Shown here piece after piece: positions 1-13,200 of a stretch of DNA of 64,000 bases. The translations under genes and the position numbers were made by a program. Below the pieces are notes generated by a model. The model ran no database searches. It worked only from the letters and a program-made list of their open reading frames with translations, and was not told where the DNA came from. The stretch is from NCBI GenBank assembly GCA_023053575.1, contig JAKZAP010000018.1:4526001-4590000 (forward strand), written 5' to 3'. Numbering within the stretch: position 1 is the stretch's first letter; each line of letters begins with the position of its first letter. This DNA comes from Branchinecta lynchi. Lineage: Eukaryota; Arthropoda; Branchiopoda; Anostraca; Branchinectidae.

Positions 1-330
1 CTCCCCCTTGCTTCAGAGAATCCTACCTTCAGTCGTATGTTTTGAGCTTGTCATAATGATAATGGCATGTTCTGCGTTAGTCAGAATATTTGGAGTTTGT
101 TAGAATGACGTAAATTCAGATACCGTATGAATTTCACCAGTTTTAGCCATCCGCTACGGAAATGCCGAAAACTAGGTTCGCTAAAGTCTGTTTTACAGTT
201 TTACCGAAGATGTGGTTAATGCTGAATCAATCAATAGTATCAATCAGAACGGTTACTCAAAATTTCTTAAGAGTTATTTAGAAGCGAAAGCCTTTTCTGT
301 TGCTTATATTATTACTATTATTTATAAGGT
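1..330. mobile_element. fragment of the 2.2-kb hAT-like element family
   Basis: The text TTCAGAGAATCCTACC, CAGTCGTATGTTTTGAGCTT and the repeated GTCAGAATGAC phrases match the interior of the element at 52972-55162 (around 53028-53640) in wording and order. The left end with its C tract begins just before the window. Boundaries on the right are approximate. Confidence 0.5.
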
Positions 331-557
331 TCGGATGTCTTCCACCCGTATTTCAGTACTAGACTCCTATGTGTAAACAACACGAACCAGAAAACTGCCT
401 ATCAGCTGTATAATTTGCTAAAAATAATCGCCAATTGAGTCTTGTTTGCGTCGTGTGTCAAGAAGTTTTTAGCCCTATCTTTTTAATGGAGTGAACTTCT
501 TTTCAGTGTACTCCATGATTTCACGATCTTGAAAGTTAAATAAATACAACAATACGG

Positions 558-940
558 TAGTTGCGTTTTTGCAGATACCATGGTATCTGATACCAAGGTC
601 TGAAGTCGTTTTTGCAGTTAACGTGATATCTGGCCAGTTATCTTGGTATCTGATTTCAGATACCACGGTCCGACCGTGGTAACTGATCATGGTATCTGAA
701 AAGTCATTTTACTTTCATCAATCTTTGTCAAATTGATGGGAAAGAAGTCTGGCGCTTAGTTATACTTATGTGACTGAATATCAGTTTTCCGTTTGGGATG
801 ACTTCGAAAAGCGCAATTTCGGCAATTGTCGTTTTTGCAGAGCAACCGTATATCAGATACCATGGTAACGACAAACACGACTAATTGCAGATCCAGTGAC
901 TGTGGTAACAGATACCATGGCATCTGCAAAAATGCAACTA
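558..940 (+). mobile_element. family 3 MITE copy a (CCATGG palindromic lattice)
   Basis: It starts TAGTTGCGTTTTTGCAGATA and ends with the inverse (TCTGCAAAAATGCAACTA). The terminal TIR continues into the palindrome CAGATACCATGGTATCTG. The interior consists of diverged repeats of the same phrase (GCAGTTA..GTGGTATCTG). It lies in the last visible KDM1A intron, 27 bases past the exon 10 donor. TA at the very ends suggests TA target duplication. Confidence 0.85.
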
Positions 941-967
941 ATGACTATATGCATATTCTGGACTCAC

Positions 968-1225
968 CTCTCGAGTTGGTTGTCTGTCCCACATGACCGA
1001 AGAGATTCACATTGGCGTCCCAGAAGACCTTATCGAAGCAGAGCACCACCTTGTTTAGGTTTCCAAAACCTAACCGCTTGATGGCACTCGACTTCCAATC
1101 GGGGAGAGGGGGAGAGAAGGTGACGGTGTTGGGAGGGGGTTGATAGTTTGCAGCCTTGTTGCTACCGGCTGCAGCCACAGCTTGCTTAAGAACGCCGAGG
1201 GGTAGGGTGCAAAGCACTGCGTCGG
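968..1225 (-). CDS. KDM1A: KDM1A exon 10 (catalytic lysine region), last exon in window
   Basis: Codes for residues 553-638 plus one base: [14 protein letters not shown], an Ala/Asn-rich insert, [34 protein letters not shown] and [14 protein letters not shown]. The Lys of GFGNLNK corresponds to human Lys661, the residue next to flavin N5. Compared with human (VLKQQPPAVQFVPPLPEW), about 14 extra residues follow VLKQ. The preferred acceptor is TTTCTTTGTTCCAG (exon start 1225); a second in-frame acceptor 15 nt upstream (CAACTAG, exon start 1240) would add GFFVP-like residues. The donor is GTGAGTC. The next exon (human ELFLFWNLYK...) is not found in bases 1-967. Confidence 0.95.
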
Positions 1226-4200
1226 CTGGAACAAAGAAACCTAGTTGAAGCACCTGTGATAGCTTTTGTGCGAGTATCTGCATTTCAACCCTTCGTCAAA
1301 TGGTTATAATGCATCGAAAGCTTCTATCTCTCTTGGATCGTACAACGTCAAATCGACAGACTCTATACGATCGCTTGGCATAACATTCAAATCTTCATTG
1401 TCAAAATTATGCTCTTTGGTTGTTCAAGAAGTTTGCAGATCTAGCCGTACCGCCTACGGTACCGCCGCTGTACAGCACTTTCTGTGCATCTTCTATTCTA
1501 TTTCATTTTAAAGAAATAGAAAACCGTGATTTTCGGTTTTTTTTTCTTGATCAGCCAATTATCCCTCTAGGATGATGTGCGAGGGATAAATATAAATTCG
1601 AATATTTCGGAATCACTTCCGGCAAACCGTCCTCAGCGAAAAAACAAAAAACTAAATCATAAAATCCAACACAATACCAACAGAAAAACGATGCGCAACC
1701 AACAAAACACACAACGATATTTAACTAAAAACCAGAAGAACGATGCGGATTGAAACGACAAACAAATTCAAATAAAATAACGAACATTAAAATGTGCGTG
1801 TTACAAGTGTATATGTACAAATCTGTGATTATTTTAAAATTCTGAATTCTGTGTTTATTTACAATTTACCAATTCTCTGGGAAAGCGCCGAAGCTTTCAC
1901 CCAGCACTTATGTAATCCTTCGTTTTTTTATTTTTTCGATAATTTTTCGATAATTAGCTGATAAAAAAAACCGAAAAGCACGGTTTTCTACCTTTTCGCA
2001 ATGAATGGTCAGCTTGGCTTCAAACCTTATATTTCGTTCTATAGTGTTACTGATGTTCTGCGAAAGAAGGAGATCAAAAAGATGAGGTCGTATTATTTTA
2101 AATATGCGAAGCGCCTGCTCCACTTGTCAAAATTATTTCATAACCAACATTGACGGATAAGTTCAAAATTCAAGATGCAAGTGTTACCCTTTTGGATGTT
2201 TTCTCGTTGCTTTCAAAAATCATGGACAACTAGGCCCAACAAGCGCATGACGTTATCCACTGCTTCCTAGCCGAAGATTGAAAATTTAGTTGTCTTTTTT
2301 ATGTTTTATTTGATTCCTTTCACTTACTCGGCTTTTGAAAATGGCGGGTTATAAATAGATTACTTGCTTACTTTTAAAACCAATTTCCGCCGTTTGGACT
2401 GTCGACCAAAGATGTTTATTTGATGTAAGAAATTCTAAGCTAGATGGTCGTTCGCACAGGAGGCTACTGGAATAAAGGTAAGGGTTGTTTTATAAGGGTT
2501 AGAACTAAAGGTAAGGCTAGTTCGATTGGTTGGGAAGTCGCCGGAGTAATCCAGGACCAGGAGATTCGGAGATGGCACGCTGAGCTGGCGGCTTCCGGGT
2601 TCCTGAGTTTGTACTCGATGGTCAAGGAGAGCTGGGGGAAGGTGGTTTATTTTAAGGCGGGGCTAAATAGGGAGGAATTTAAGTTGTTGCTAGGTTTTGG
2701 GGGTTGATTTTTCTAAAGAGAGAAAATATATTGGCAAACGTCGCGGAAAGACTGGTCCTTTCTTCTGCCCAATATGTGTTGGTGCGAATGATGGTTTGAG
2801 CCATTTTTTGTGCGAGTGTAGGGAACTGGATGAATTACGATCCGAGGTATTCAGTCAAAAAGTGTTTGGGAAAGAGTGGCTGTTTAGGATATTGAAAAGT
2901 AGACAATTTGGTGATGTGAAAATGTTTGGGTAATCATTTTTTTTTCATGCTGATATTACGTTTAATCCAATCAGTGTTGAAATCTTTTTGTGCCATGGCG
3001 CCCGATGAAAAATATCGAAAAAGTAGCATGCAGTACCAACTGATGCTACTACGTGCTACTATAGCAAGATTGGATGCTACTTGAGCAAGGTGGGATGGTA
3101 CTGAATACTATTGCTTAAGATTAGCCCATTAGCATATCAATACATGCCAAACTTTGACTTTTCGGTCAAGTTAAAATACATAGATATAAAATCAATCAAT
3201 TCGTCATTTGAAAGGGTCAGAGACAGAATTAAACAATAAGGAAGGTAAAAGACAAGGTAAAGGAATCAGCAGTAGCCATGACAAGCCAAACTGGAATCCT
3301 GCAGTATCTGCTACTGGAATTAATCTTGACTCTACTGAGATAACACTATTTCTAATTCGGATTAATCTTATCCCAGTAGAGACAAGATTAACTCCAGTAG
3401 GAAATACTGCAGTTAACTTTAATCCTTACTCGGAGAAACTTTTTACAGTGTAGTCAGAAGTGAAATAGGGAGGATCATGAGGACTGGCCCCTAACGCTTT
3501 CGCACATCCTTCCTGCGCCCAGGATTCCAGCGCGCTAGCCAGGATGGAGCAGTAAGGTAAGCTAAGCAAATGGTTTACCTTGCAAGATAGCTTGGACATT
3601 GCTTTTCGTCGTATAAATAACCTCCACGCCGTTCTGATCATACTTGATCGTCTTCACCGGGCAACTCAACCTCAAGTCCAGACCCTCGCTGAGGGCAATG
3701 GGGACGCAACTGTATCCATTTCTGACAGTTAGATGGCTCCCCGTGAACTCAAAATCGTCATCCTGATCCCAGTGCTTCAGGCTCAGGTTTGTCAGAGGGG
3801 TGGCGTTGGCAAATTCGAGGTTGGCACAGTGCCAGTCGAGGATCTGCCGGTCGTTGGAACTCAAGTAAACGTCACTGGGAGGCGATGCCTCGAGTTCCTG
3901 AAGTTTAGTTTCGATCTTCTGCTGCTCCTCCTGAAAGTAAAAATAAAAAAAGTAAAAATGCAAATATGGATCTTTATTTCTGTAACTTTTATTGTAATTA
4001 AATGGAGGGGCCACCAGAATCTTCAGAAGAAGGGCATACGAAGGTTGTGTTGACCAATTCGGTACAATCCCCGTCGCCACCTCGTTGACAACCTTGCGTA
4101 ACAATTTCATAATCATGCTAAAAGGGGGAAAGGCATACAAATACCATCCTTTCCAGTTAAACTCCAAGGCATCAACACGTAAAGCACCCGGATCGGGTTT

Positions 4201-7200
4201 CCAAGACACATATGGTTTCAACTGAAAGTTAAGTCTCGATGCAAATAAATCGATTTCAAAACTTTCCGAACAATTCGCTTAACCTAATGACAATAATACG
4301 GATGCAGTAAACAGGCTTTCACCCAGGGGCGTCATTTTTTTTTGTGGGGGGGGCACCCCCCCCCCCCGAGAGCTGCCAGCCCTGGCTTTCCAAGGGACCA
4401 AGAGCTACCCATAAAAAACGACTGCAAAACTTAGTTGACAAGGCGCAAAACCTAATATGTATATACTTTTATGTATATCAGTCTTCGTCAAGATACTATT
4501 TACTTTTCGGGCATGTGTTGTTAATCAATGTAGTATTTTAGGTGCTACCGATGTGAGATTTATGTTAAAGTATTCGAAGGGAGCCCGGGACAACGTCGTT
4601 GCCCCCCCCCCCCCCCCCCACGCCCAGGTTTCCGCGAGATGACGCCTCTCGTTTCACTTCTATAAGTAAACATTCATCACAATCAAGCAACTTTTTACGC
4701 CCACGGCGCCCAAGGAGGCTTGTAAACTGGTGCCCAACAAGAGAGTAACCCCTCGCCACCACCTCCCAAAAACTGAAAAACAAATCTATAAGATATCGAT
4801 ATATCGAAAAAACCCAATACCGCCCAACACTAGTTACTATTTTCGTTCCAACCTCGTGGAAAGTTACTGCGCTGACCGTTCTCGAAATCGTAGCTAACAG
4901 TAACTATTTGCTTACCACGCTCGAGAGCGTAGTAGGCGTGGTATGTACAATCTCTGTGACGCGATTGGCAGGATTAGTGCATTGGGCCATATTTTGCGAA
5001 AAGTATAGAAAAACTCGTTCCAGCTTTGACGCCAAGAAGCCATGACGTCATGCGTAGTTACTACTGTAAGTTGGAGAACACGACCTTTATATTTGCTAAA
5101 GGATTTTTTGATAAAGATATAAATCTATCAGCCCTCATAATGGCTGAATTAGGTGCCGATTGGCATACCATTTTTGACGAAAATCACTGACAGACAACGC
5201 ATTCAGAAATCTATTAGGGGGGCAACAGGGGGTCGGAACCAATCCATACCAAACAGTAAGACAAGAACAAAGATCGGGGGTTAAAGCCTATAAGAACAAG
5301 ACCAAAGGTGTCGATGGGATTCCACAAATCTAATATTTGATTCAGACAATCGGGTCTTCTCTTCGCCAGGCTAATGATCAGATAAAACCAAGTTCAGATA
5401 TACCTCTATAGGCAGGGGCGTCACTAGCCTTTTACCTTTGGGGGGGGGACGTCCCGTTTGTGCCACGGACTAAAAAATGTGCCGACAAAATGGGCGGCGC
5501 ACATATTCCACTAGCATAGAATAGAAGCAATGTAAAACTAACTGCAATACATCAGTTGAAGATATTCTTTTAACGTAATTTCTTATTTTAAAGGTCACAT
5601 ATTCAAGCTTACAACGACTGTACTCAGAACAAGTTAAAGTAAGCGCCGCAGGCGAATTTTTTTAAATCTGCCTTTTTAACGATTTTTAGTTTGTATCGTG
5701 TTTCAAACCCAGAGTGTCCAGCCTAAAACACCAACTAAATGAAACACCGATACAACAGAGAATAATACAAAACTTCTAAAACTATATAGTACAGAAAATA
5801 CTACAAAATGCACGCCACAGGCTAAATTTTTTGTGAAACTAATTGTAACGCATCAGTTAAGATTATTCCAATAATGTAATTTTATCTACTAAAGTTCATA
5901 TATTCGGCTTTTCATTTCAGCTTTCGCTAAAAAGCGAAGCTTCCAACGACTGTACCCAGAACAAGTTAAAGTAAGGGCCGCAGGCAAAATATTTTGTATT
6001 CTGCTTTTCGTCCGGAAATATTTTGCTATATCTACCATATCAGTTCTAGCTTTTAACGTGTTTCAATCCCCTAAGAATGTCAATCCTAAAACGCCAACTA
6101 AATGAAACACCGATCTTCCAAATAGAGAATACTACAAAATGCGCCACAGGCGTATGCGCCACAGGCGTATTTTGTGTAAAACTAATTTTAATACATCAGT
6201 TGAGATTGTTCTTTTACTGTAAATTCGTATATTTAAATTCACAGCCTTTTCGATCCAACTTCACCTAAAAAGCGAAGCTTCCAAAGACTGTACCCAGAAC
6301 AAGTTGAAGTAAGCGTCGCAGGCGAATTTTTTGTATTCTGCCTTTCCTCCGGAAAGATTTTGCTATATCTACCATACAAGTTCTAGATTTTAACTTGTTT
6401 TAATCCCGCAAGAATGTCAATTCTAAAACGTCAATTAAATGGAACACCGATCTTCCAAATAGAGAATACTACAAAATGCGCCGCAGGCGAAACTTTGTGT
6501 AAAACTAATTTTAATGCATCAGCTGAGATTGTTCTTTTACTGTACATTCGTATATTTAAATTCACACATTCGCCTTTTCGTTTCAACTTCACCTAAAAAG
6601 CGATGCTTTGCAAAGATTATACCCAGACTAATTTGAACTAAGCGCTGCATGCGAAATTTTTTTAATCTGTACTTTTTCCGTAAAAACTTGCGCCCGACAA
6701 TGTTTGCAGTATTTGAAAGAACCCGGTGTGCCGAAAGAACATCGACGCTCGACAAAAGCATTGAGAATTCGATTTCTTCTGTGTTTTGTCCGACAAGACT
6801 GTAAAGATCTTTATTTCTTACATATAAATAGGAGCCGATGTGCCGAACTTTTGGGATGCGCCCGATAAACTTTTACAGAATCTGATTTCTTACGTGTAAA
6901 AAGAACCCACTGTGCCGACGAGAATACCGACGACCCGAAAACCAAACAGCATTTGATTTATTTTGTGTTTTGCCGGACTGTATTGTACAGAAGTTGATTT
7001 CTGACGTGTCAAAATTAACCCGTTGTGCCCGACAAAGCGGCAACATTTGATTTCTTGCGTATAAATATAACCCGATGTGCCGACGAGTCAACCGACGCCG
7101 AACAAAAGCATACAAAATTGTATTTCTTCTGTATTCCTTATGTATAATAAGAACCCGATGTGCCGACGACAATTATCGAGGCCCGACAAAAGCATGCCAA

Positions 7201-10200
7201 ACTCGATTCCTTATGTATAAAAAGAACCCGAGAATACCGAGGCTCGACAAAAAGCATGCAGGATTCGATTTCTTCCTTGTTTTGCCCGACAAATGTTTGA
7301 ACTTTCGCCGGGCTTCGCCCGACGAAAGTACTTTCTCAAGACCTTTGGGGGGGGGGGGGGCGAGATTTCCTGCTTTACTTCTGCCAAGTTTCCGGTTTCG
7401 CCCGAAAGTCAAGCAAAAAAAAAATTCAGAAACAAATCCAGCGTATCCCCTTATCCCTATAAAGAACATCTAATTAACTTTGAATAAAAGTTTGACTTAT
7501 CGAACTTTTGCTTTTAACAAATTTCCCGGTTTTGGCCGGATTCCGGGCGAACTAGTTGTCCGGCGAGAAAATGGTTTTCACCATCGTGTTCAGCATGTAT
7601 TTTTACCCCTGTCGAACATTTAATCAACTTCAAATGAAACTTTTATTTAACCAACTTTCCGGTTTTCACCGGATTCCCGACGAACTACTTTTTCGGCGAG
7701 AAAATGGTTTTCACCACCGTGTTCAGAATGTCTTCTTACCTCAAAATCGACCACTTGATCAACTTCAAATAAATCTTTTACTTTTAACCATTTTTCCGCT
7801 TTTTGCCAAATTCCGGACGAACTATTTGTCCGGCAAGAAAACGGTTTTCACTATCGTGCTCAGCATCTATCGTGCTCAGCATGCCTTCTTACCCCAACTC
7901 GACTATCACATTAGCTGTTTAAAAATATTTTTTTGTACCTTAATTTGAACCCCCTCCTCCACCCCTAAATGCAGAGCTACATAGCCCATCTACGAACTTG
8001 ACCTTACCCTTGATCCAATGAATCCTCACACCAAGTTTCATCAAAATATCTCATTCCCTTCGAAAGTTATCGTGCTCACAGACAGACGGACAGATGGACA
8101 TTTTTGCGATGTCATAGGTATCCCTCCACTTACGTTTTGGGATCCCAAAAATGTACATTTTTTATGTTTCAGGGGGGAGGGGGGTCGAGCCTCCTGATCC
8201 CCGGAAAACGCATCCCCTAACGCATCCATACCGAATATTTTGCCGAAGCCCCAGAACTAAAAATGCCAAATTGAATATCCGGTATCAATCGGAAAACGAA
8301 TCCTGACATCATTCAAATACTAAATATAAATATCCTTTAATTTCATATCACTCATAAAAATTACTCGCTATACATATACATATACGTTCGGCATACATTT
8401 AACAAGTAATACATATAATATCAATATAGGCTATAAAACATCTTCAAATCTTCTTAAAATTATAACGATCCACAATTAAAAGATAATGTATATACAATTT
8501 ACTTTGTCAATGACAGCACTGAAGCAGAATGTCATCGATTCGACCCCGGGCGAAAACTTGACAACATAAACAGTTTTTTTAGAAGTTAGGATTCGGGGGG
8601 AGGGGACGGGCGATGCAACCAGACGTACAACATCAGCATTACCAACCCTCTGACATGGTTTATTATCGTTTCAATAATACACGGTTCCATAGTGTAGTGG
8701 TTATCACGTCTGCTTTACACGCAGAAGGTCTCCGGTTCGATCCCGGATGGAACCAACTTTTTGAGTGTTTCAATTTTTTTTTTTTTTTCGCAAAGTTGGG
8801 ACCTACCCGTACATTGTGTTTGCCGCTGAACAAAGCAGTATTTACAACTATTGCCCGTAGCCTACCAAAGTTTCAAGCTCAACCGTGAAGTCGGCTTTCA
8901 CCTGAAAGCCGACAGTCTAGTTACAGATCACTGATTCATTTATATAGGCTTAAAAATCCGATAAAAAATGCGTTTATCTGTTAGTCTGCTATCCACAGAT
9001 AATCGAATGAACTCATTCTTTCGGATTCGTGGTACCTCTATGCGCCTTTCAATCTATGCTTGAAATATTTTGAAGAGAAATACAAAGAAAATATATTCCG
9101 AGTGTTCATGATTGTCAGCTGTAATCGAATGAACTCTTTCGGATTCGTGGTACCTCTATGCGCCTTTCCATCTATAGGCGTATTCTCGCCGCTCCCCGAG
9201 GACTCCTCCGGGAATCAAAGGTATCTTAGCTGTACTAAAAAAAAAATTGAACCGTGAGCTTGTCTTGCTTTAAATGTCAGGAGCGTAGTGGCCCGTGCTA
9301 CGAGTATGGCCCGTTTCTGCTGCATGAAAACCATAGGTCTTGGCGCTACTCCCTCGCGCTATTTTGCTATGTTTGTACTAGACGTTGACGATTAAAGTTC
9401 TCTGTTTTTTACACGACATCTACAATTCGCGAAAAAGCATTTTTTAATTATGCTCCTTTATATCTTTTTGTGTACACACACACACCACTTGCCGTATTTG
9501 TAAGCTGAGAATGTTACAAAAGTAGTAGTAAATTTCATTTTTAGAAAGTGATAAAAGTGGCCAGCCAGTGGGTGCTTTTCAGAGGTAGCTCGGGATTATT
9601 TAAAAGCTACAGTACAAGGTGGCGCAATATAAGGTGGAAAATAAGGTGGCGCAAACTCAATAATTTTAGCAACTTACCTGGAGCTCGTCCCATTCCTTGT
9701 ACAACTTGTTCAGGTCCCTTAGGGCTAATCGGAGATCAAACTGCTGGCTGATATCAGAAGTTTCGAGTTTCTTATTCAGCTCATCGTAGTGTTTGAAAGT
9801 CTTTTCGATAAGAGACTTGAGATCCACGCACTGTAATAAGAGTAAAAAATTGTAGCATTGTTTTAAATTAGTGATTCAAACAATCACTAACTTTTTCTAC
9901 AACCCAAGGTGGCCGCAGCTGATGATTGTTTTTTTAGCATTACAAAAAAGAATATACAAAAATGACGCAAAAAGTGACGCAAGTACTCCAGCGATATTTC
10001 GACCCTTCTTGGCAAGGGCGCTCGTCCGGCTTGATTTTCATCATCTTTCCGAGATACTCTTCGTCCACTGTGAAAAAACAGTGGATATTCCTTCAGCCCA
10101 AGCTGACTACGAATCATATTTGACGGTGCAATACTGATAAGTCAGCTACATTTTATTAGAGCTATATTTCGGCCCTGCTTGGCAAGGGTCTTCTTCAGGC

Positions 10201-13200
10201 TCAAGCCAATCAAGCTGGAAAAGAAGAAGAAGAGACGGGTGACTCCAAAAGCAAAATGCAGAAGGGAATTCTTAGATAAAACTCTACACTTTCGACGACC
10301 TAATCGAACTGCAAAAACAGCAGCCGCGTCCAGAATGAAATCATAGCACCAGGTTTAACTCCAACCAATTTTCAGAGAAGAAATTCACGAAATCACATAT
10401 ATAAGGGAGAATCTTAAATTGGTTTTCCACACGTTCCTTTTCCAGCTTGAGCCTGAAGAGGACACTTGCCAAGAAGGACCGAAATATAGCTCTAATAAAA
10501 TGTAGCTGACTTGTCCATTTTGAACCGTTAAATATGAAAAATCGTTGTTGACTTGCCCTTTAAAGCATTCGAGACAACTCGTCAGGCGACGAGCTTCGCA
10601 TAGAGCTATTAGGAAGCGCCGATCTAGGGCTGAATCCACGCACCATACCAAGGCCGTTCCCAATTTTTATCTCTTAAAGCCAGCAGTTTTCGGTACAAAA
10701 CCAAATCCGGATTTGGTTTTGAACGCAATTCGGAAAAAAACCAAACAAGCCATAGCGACCAAAATGACAGCGAAGATCGCGACATTTTATACACTCGAAG
10801 ATGCTTTCACATTGACGCGTTGAGCCTTTCACACTGTGCTATGCAACCTCTGCGTCGCGCTTGCGTCGACGCAACGCAGAGCTTACGCAGACAAATAAAA
10901 CGCAACGCAAGAATAGAACCAAGTTTTATTCTTGCGACGTGTCGACGCGTACGCATCAGATTTTTCAGGAAGTTTCTAAAAAAATGGAGAAAAACCTAAA
11001 AATGACGAAGACAAACTTACTAATGGTGAAAGAAAAGGGAATTCAACAGAAGAAACCGAAAAAGGAAAATGAGCATCAAGCGTGAAAGCTTCTCGCGCAG
11101 GTGTGAAAGTACGCTACGCAACCTGTACGCAACGCAAGATAAACGCATACTAAACGACGCGTCAATGTGAAAGCGGCTTAATAGTGGCTGCCTTAGGAAG
11201 ACGAGGCAGACAACGGGAGGCAGTGATTCGGAACCTCACCTTTCCCTCACTCCACATTGGGAAGACCTCAATGAAGCCGCACAGCTTTGTGGTGGATGGA
11301 CAGGATTCGTCAACGCCTTATGCGACACTGGTGGCTTAGGAGGATTAAGCCACAGAGCTGCTGCGAGTCCAGCAAATCCGAGTCCGAGACAAGTCCGAGT
11401 CCTTAAAAAAGGCGTCTCAAAACGAGTCCAGAGTCCGAGTCCGCAGCTCTGTGAAAGAAGAGTCCGAGTCCTTGAAAAAGGAGTCTCGAGATCATCTCGA
11501 GACGAGACCAGAGTCCGAGTCCACCAGCTCTGGATTAAGGTAATATAAGAGCCAACGGAATTACCTGCTTCAGATTCTGCTTCAGTTTTTCCTGCATTTC
11601 AACAATACTCTTCCAGTGTGCAATCTGTGCCTCTTTGACGCTCTTTTCTTGGAGTTTTATGACCCACTCCAACGCCTGACCCAGGGAGGCGGGCTTTCCG
11701 TTTACAACGTTGAGATCCAACTGGTGGGACAGAAAGCTGGTGGCTTCGAGAAGTCGGTTGAATTCCTTCTCGATCATTTCGTCTTTGTCTTTAGGAACCT
11801 AAAAGTTAAACTTTTCTTAATAGTGGAGAAACAAACAGAAACATATGGGACAAATACTGATCACGACCAAAACTGGGTTTAGTACACTTTTAAGTTTTAG
11901 GGTAAAAGCTGGGTAAAAGTTATACTGCGTATTTCGAAAGAAATAGAAAACCGTGAAGATGATGTGCGAGGGATAAATATAAATTCGGATATTTCGGTTG
12001 CACTGATTGATTGTAAAATTAGTCGGTAATTATAAATAGACGCAGAACTCAGAATTGTAAAATAATCACAGATTTGTACATATACACTTTAATACGCACA
12101 TTTTTATATTCGTTATTTTATTTGAATGTTTATGTCGTTTAATCCTTCTGGTTTTTAGTTACATGTCGTTTGTGTTTTGTTGGTTCCGCATCGTTTTTCT
12201 GTTGGTATTGTGTTGGATCTTATGATTTAGTTTTGCTTTTCCGCTGCGGACGGTTTGCCGGAAGTGCAACCGAAATGTCCGAATTTATATTTATCCCTCG
12301 CACGTCATCTTAGAGGGATAACTAGCTGATCAAGAAAAAAACCCGGAAATCACGGATTTCTGTTTCCTTCGTAATGAATGGTCAGCTTGGCTTCAAACCT
12401 TATATTCTGTATTTCGTAAGTTAATGCTCTTTCGTGTTTCCTTTCTTTTTCTCTTTCTCTTCTGTTCTTTCTTGTTCTTCCTCGGATGCTTTGGCAGCGA
12501 TATTTCGGCCCTTCTTGGCAAGGGTCCTCGTCAGGCTGTCAATCTTTAGGATCAACGAAGGGGGAGGAAACAAACGTAAATAACTGAAGCTTCTACCGAC
12601 TATAAATATGTTATTGGGGCAAATCATTTTTGAGTACCACTGTAGGGAAAAAACTAGTCCTGATTTGAATTTCGACAGGGCCGCCGTTTTTTGCTGCACG
12701 ATTGGGGCGATGACAGGAAAGATTTTTCTTCTGTATTTTGATATGTTTTACACATTATTTGAATATATGTTTCCAAGTCAGCTTGGGCTCAAGGAAAATT
12801 TATTGGCTCCGTCTTATTTTGGCCGGATGCAAATAAAGTCATCATCAATAACAAGAACCAGGGTCTCTACGACCAGATACCCTGCTTCTTCTTGCAGCCA
12901 TAGGCCCAGAATAAGCGGTTCATAGCTTGTCAGGAGGCGCTAAACAGAAGAGTCAGCCGAGATTCCGAACTTCTTATGTAGGCCTATGCCGTTAGACCGA
13001 ATGACTAATTCTCGCATTCTCCGTGTTTGGCGGTTCCGAGCCAGATGACACTCCCGCGTATCGCTTCCGAGGAGCTCATTCGTCAGCAACAGCGGTTACG
13101 TAAGTTTCTCCACTACATTCTTTATTGATTTATTTCATATGCAGGTTAAAACAAGAGCTACGAGCTCATATGGCACTTGGTACGAGTAAGCACGGCTCGG

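Noticed and set aside
1..967. Search for the missing C-terminal KDM1A exon
   Set aside because: No minus-strand frame resembles the ELFLFWNLYK, GEHT or final FAD-binding part of LSD1; the donor at 967 starts an intron that leaves the window.
3931..4221. Upstream extension of the exon 9 open frame
   Set aside because: The frame is open to 4221, but LSD1 similarity begins exactly at the acceptor at 3930 and exon 8 joins in phase, so this is intron.
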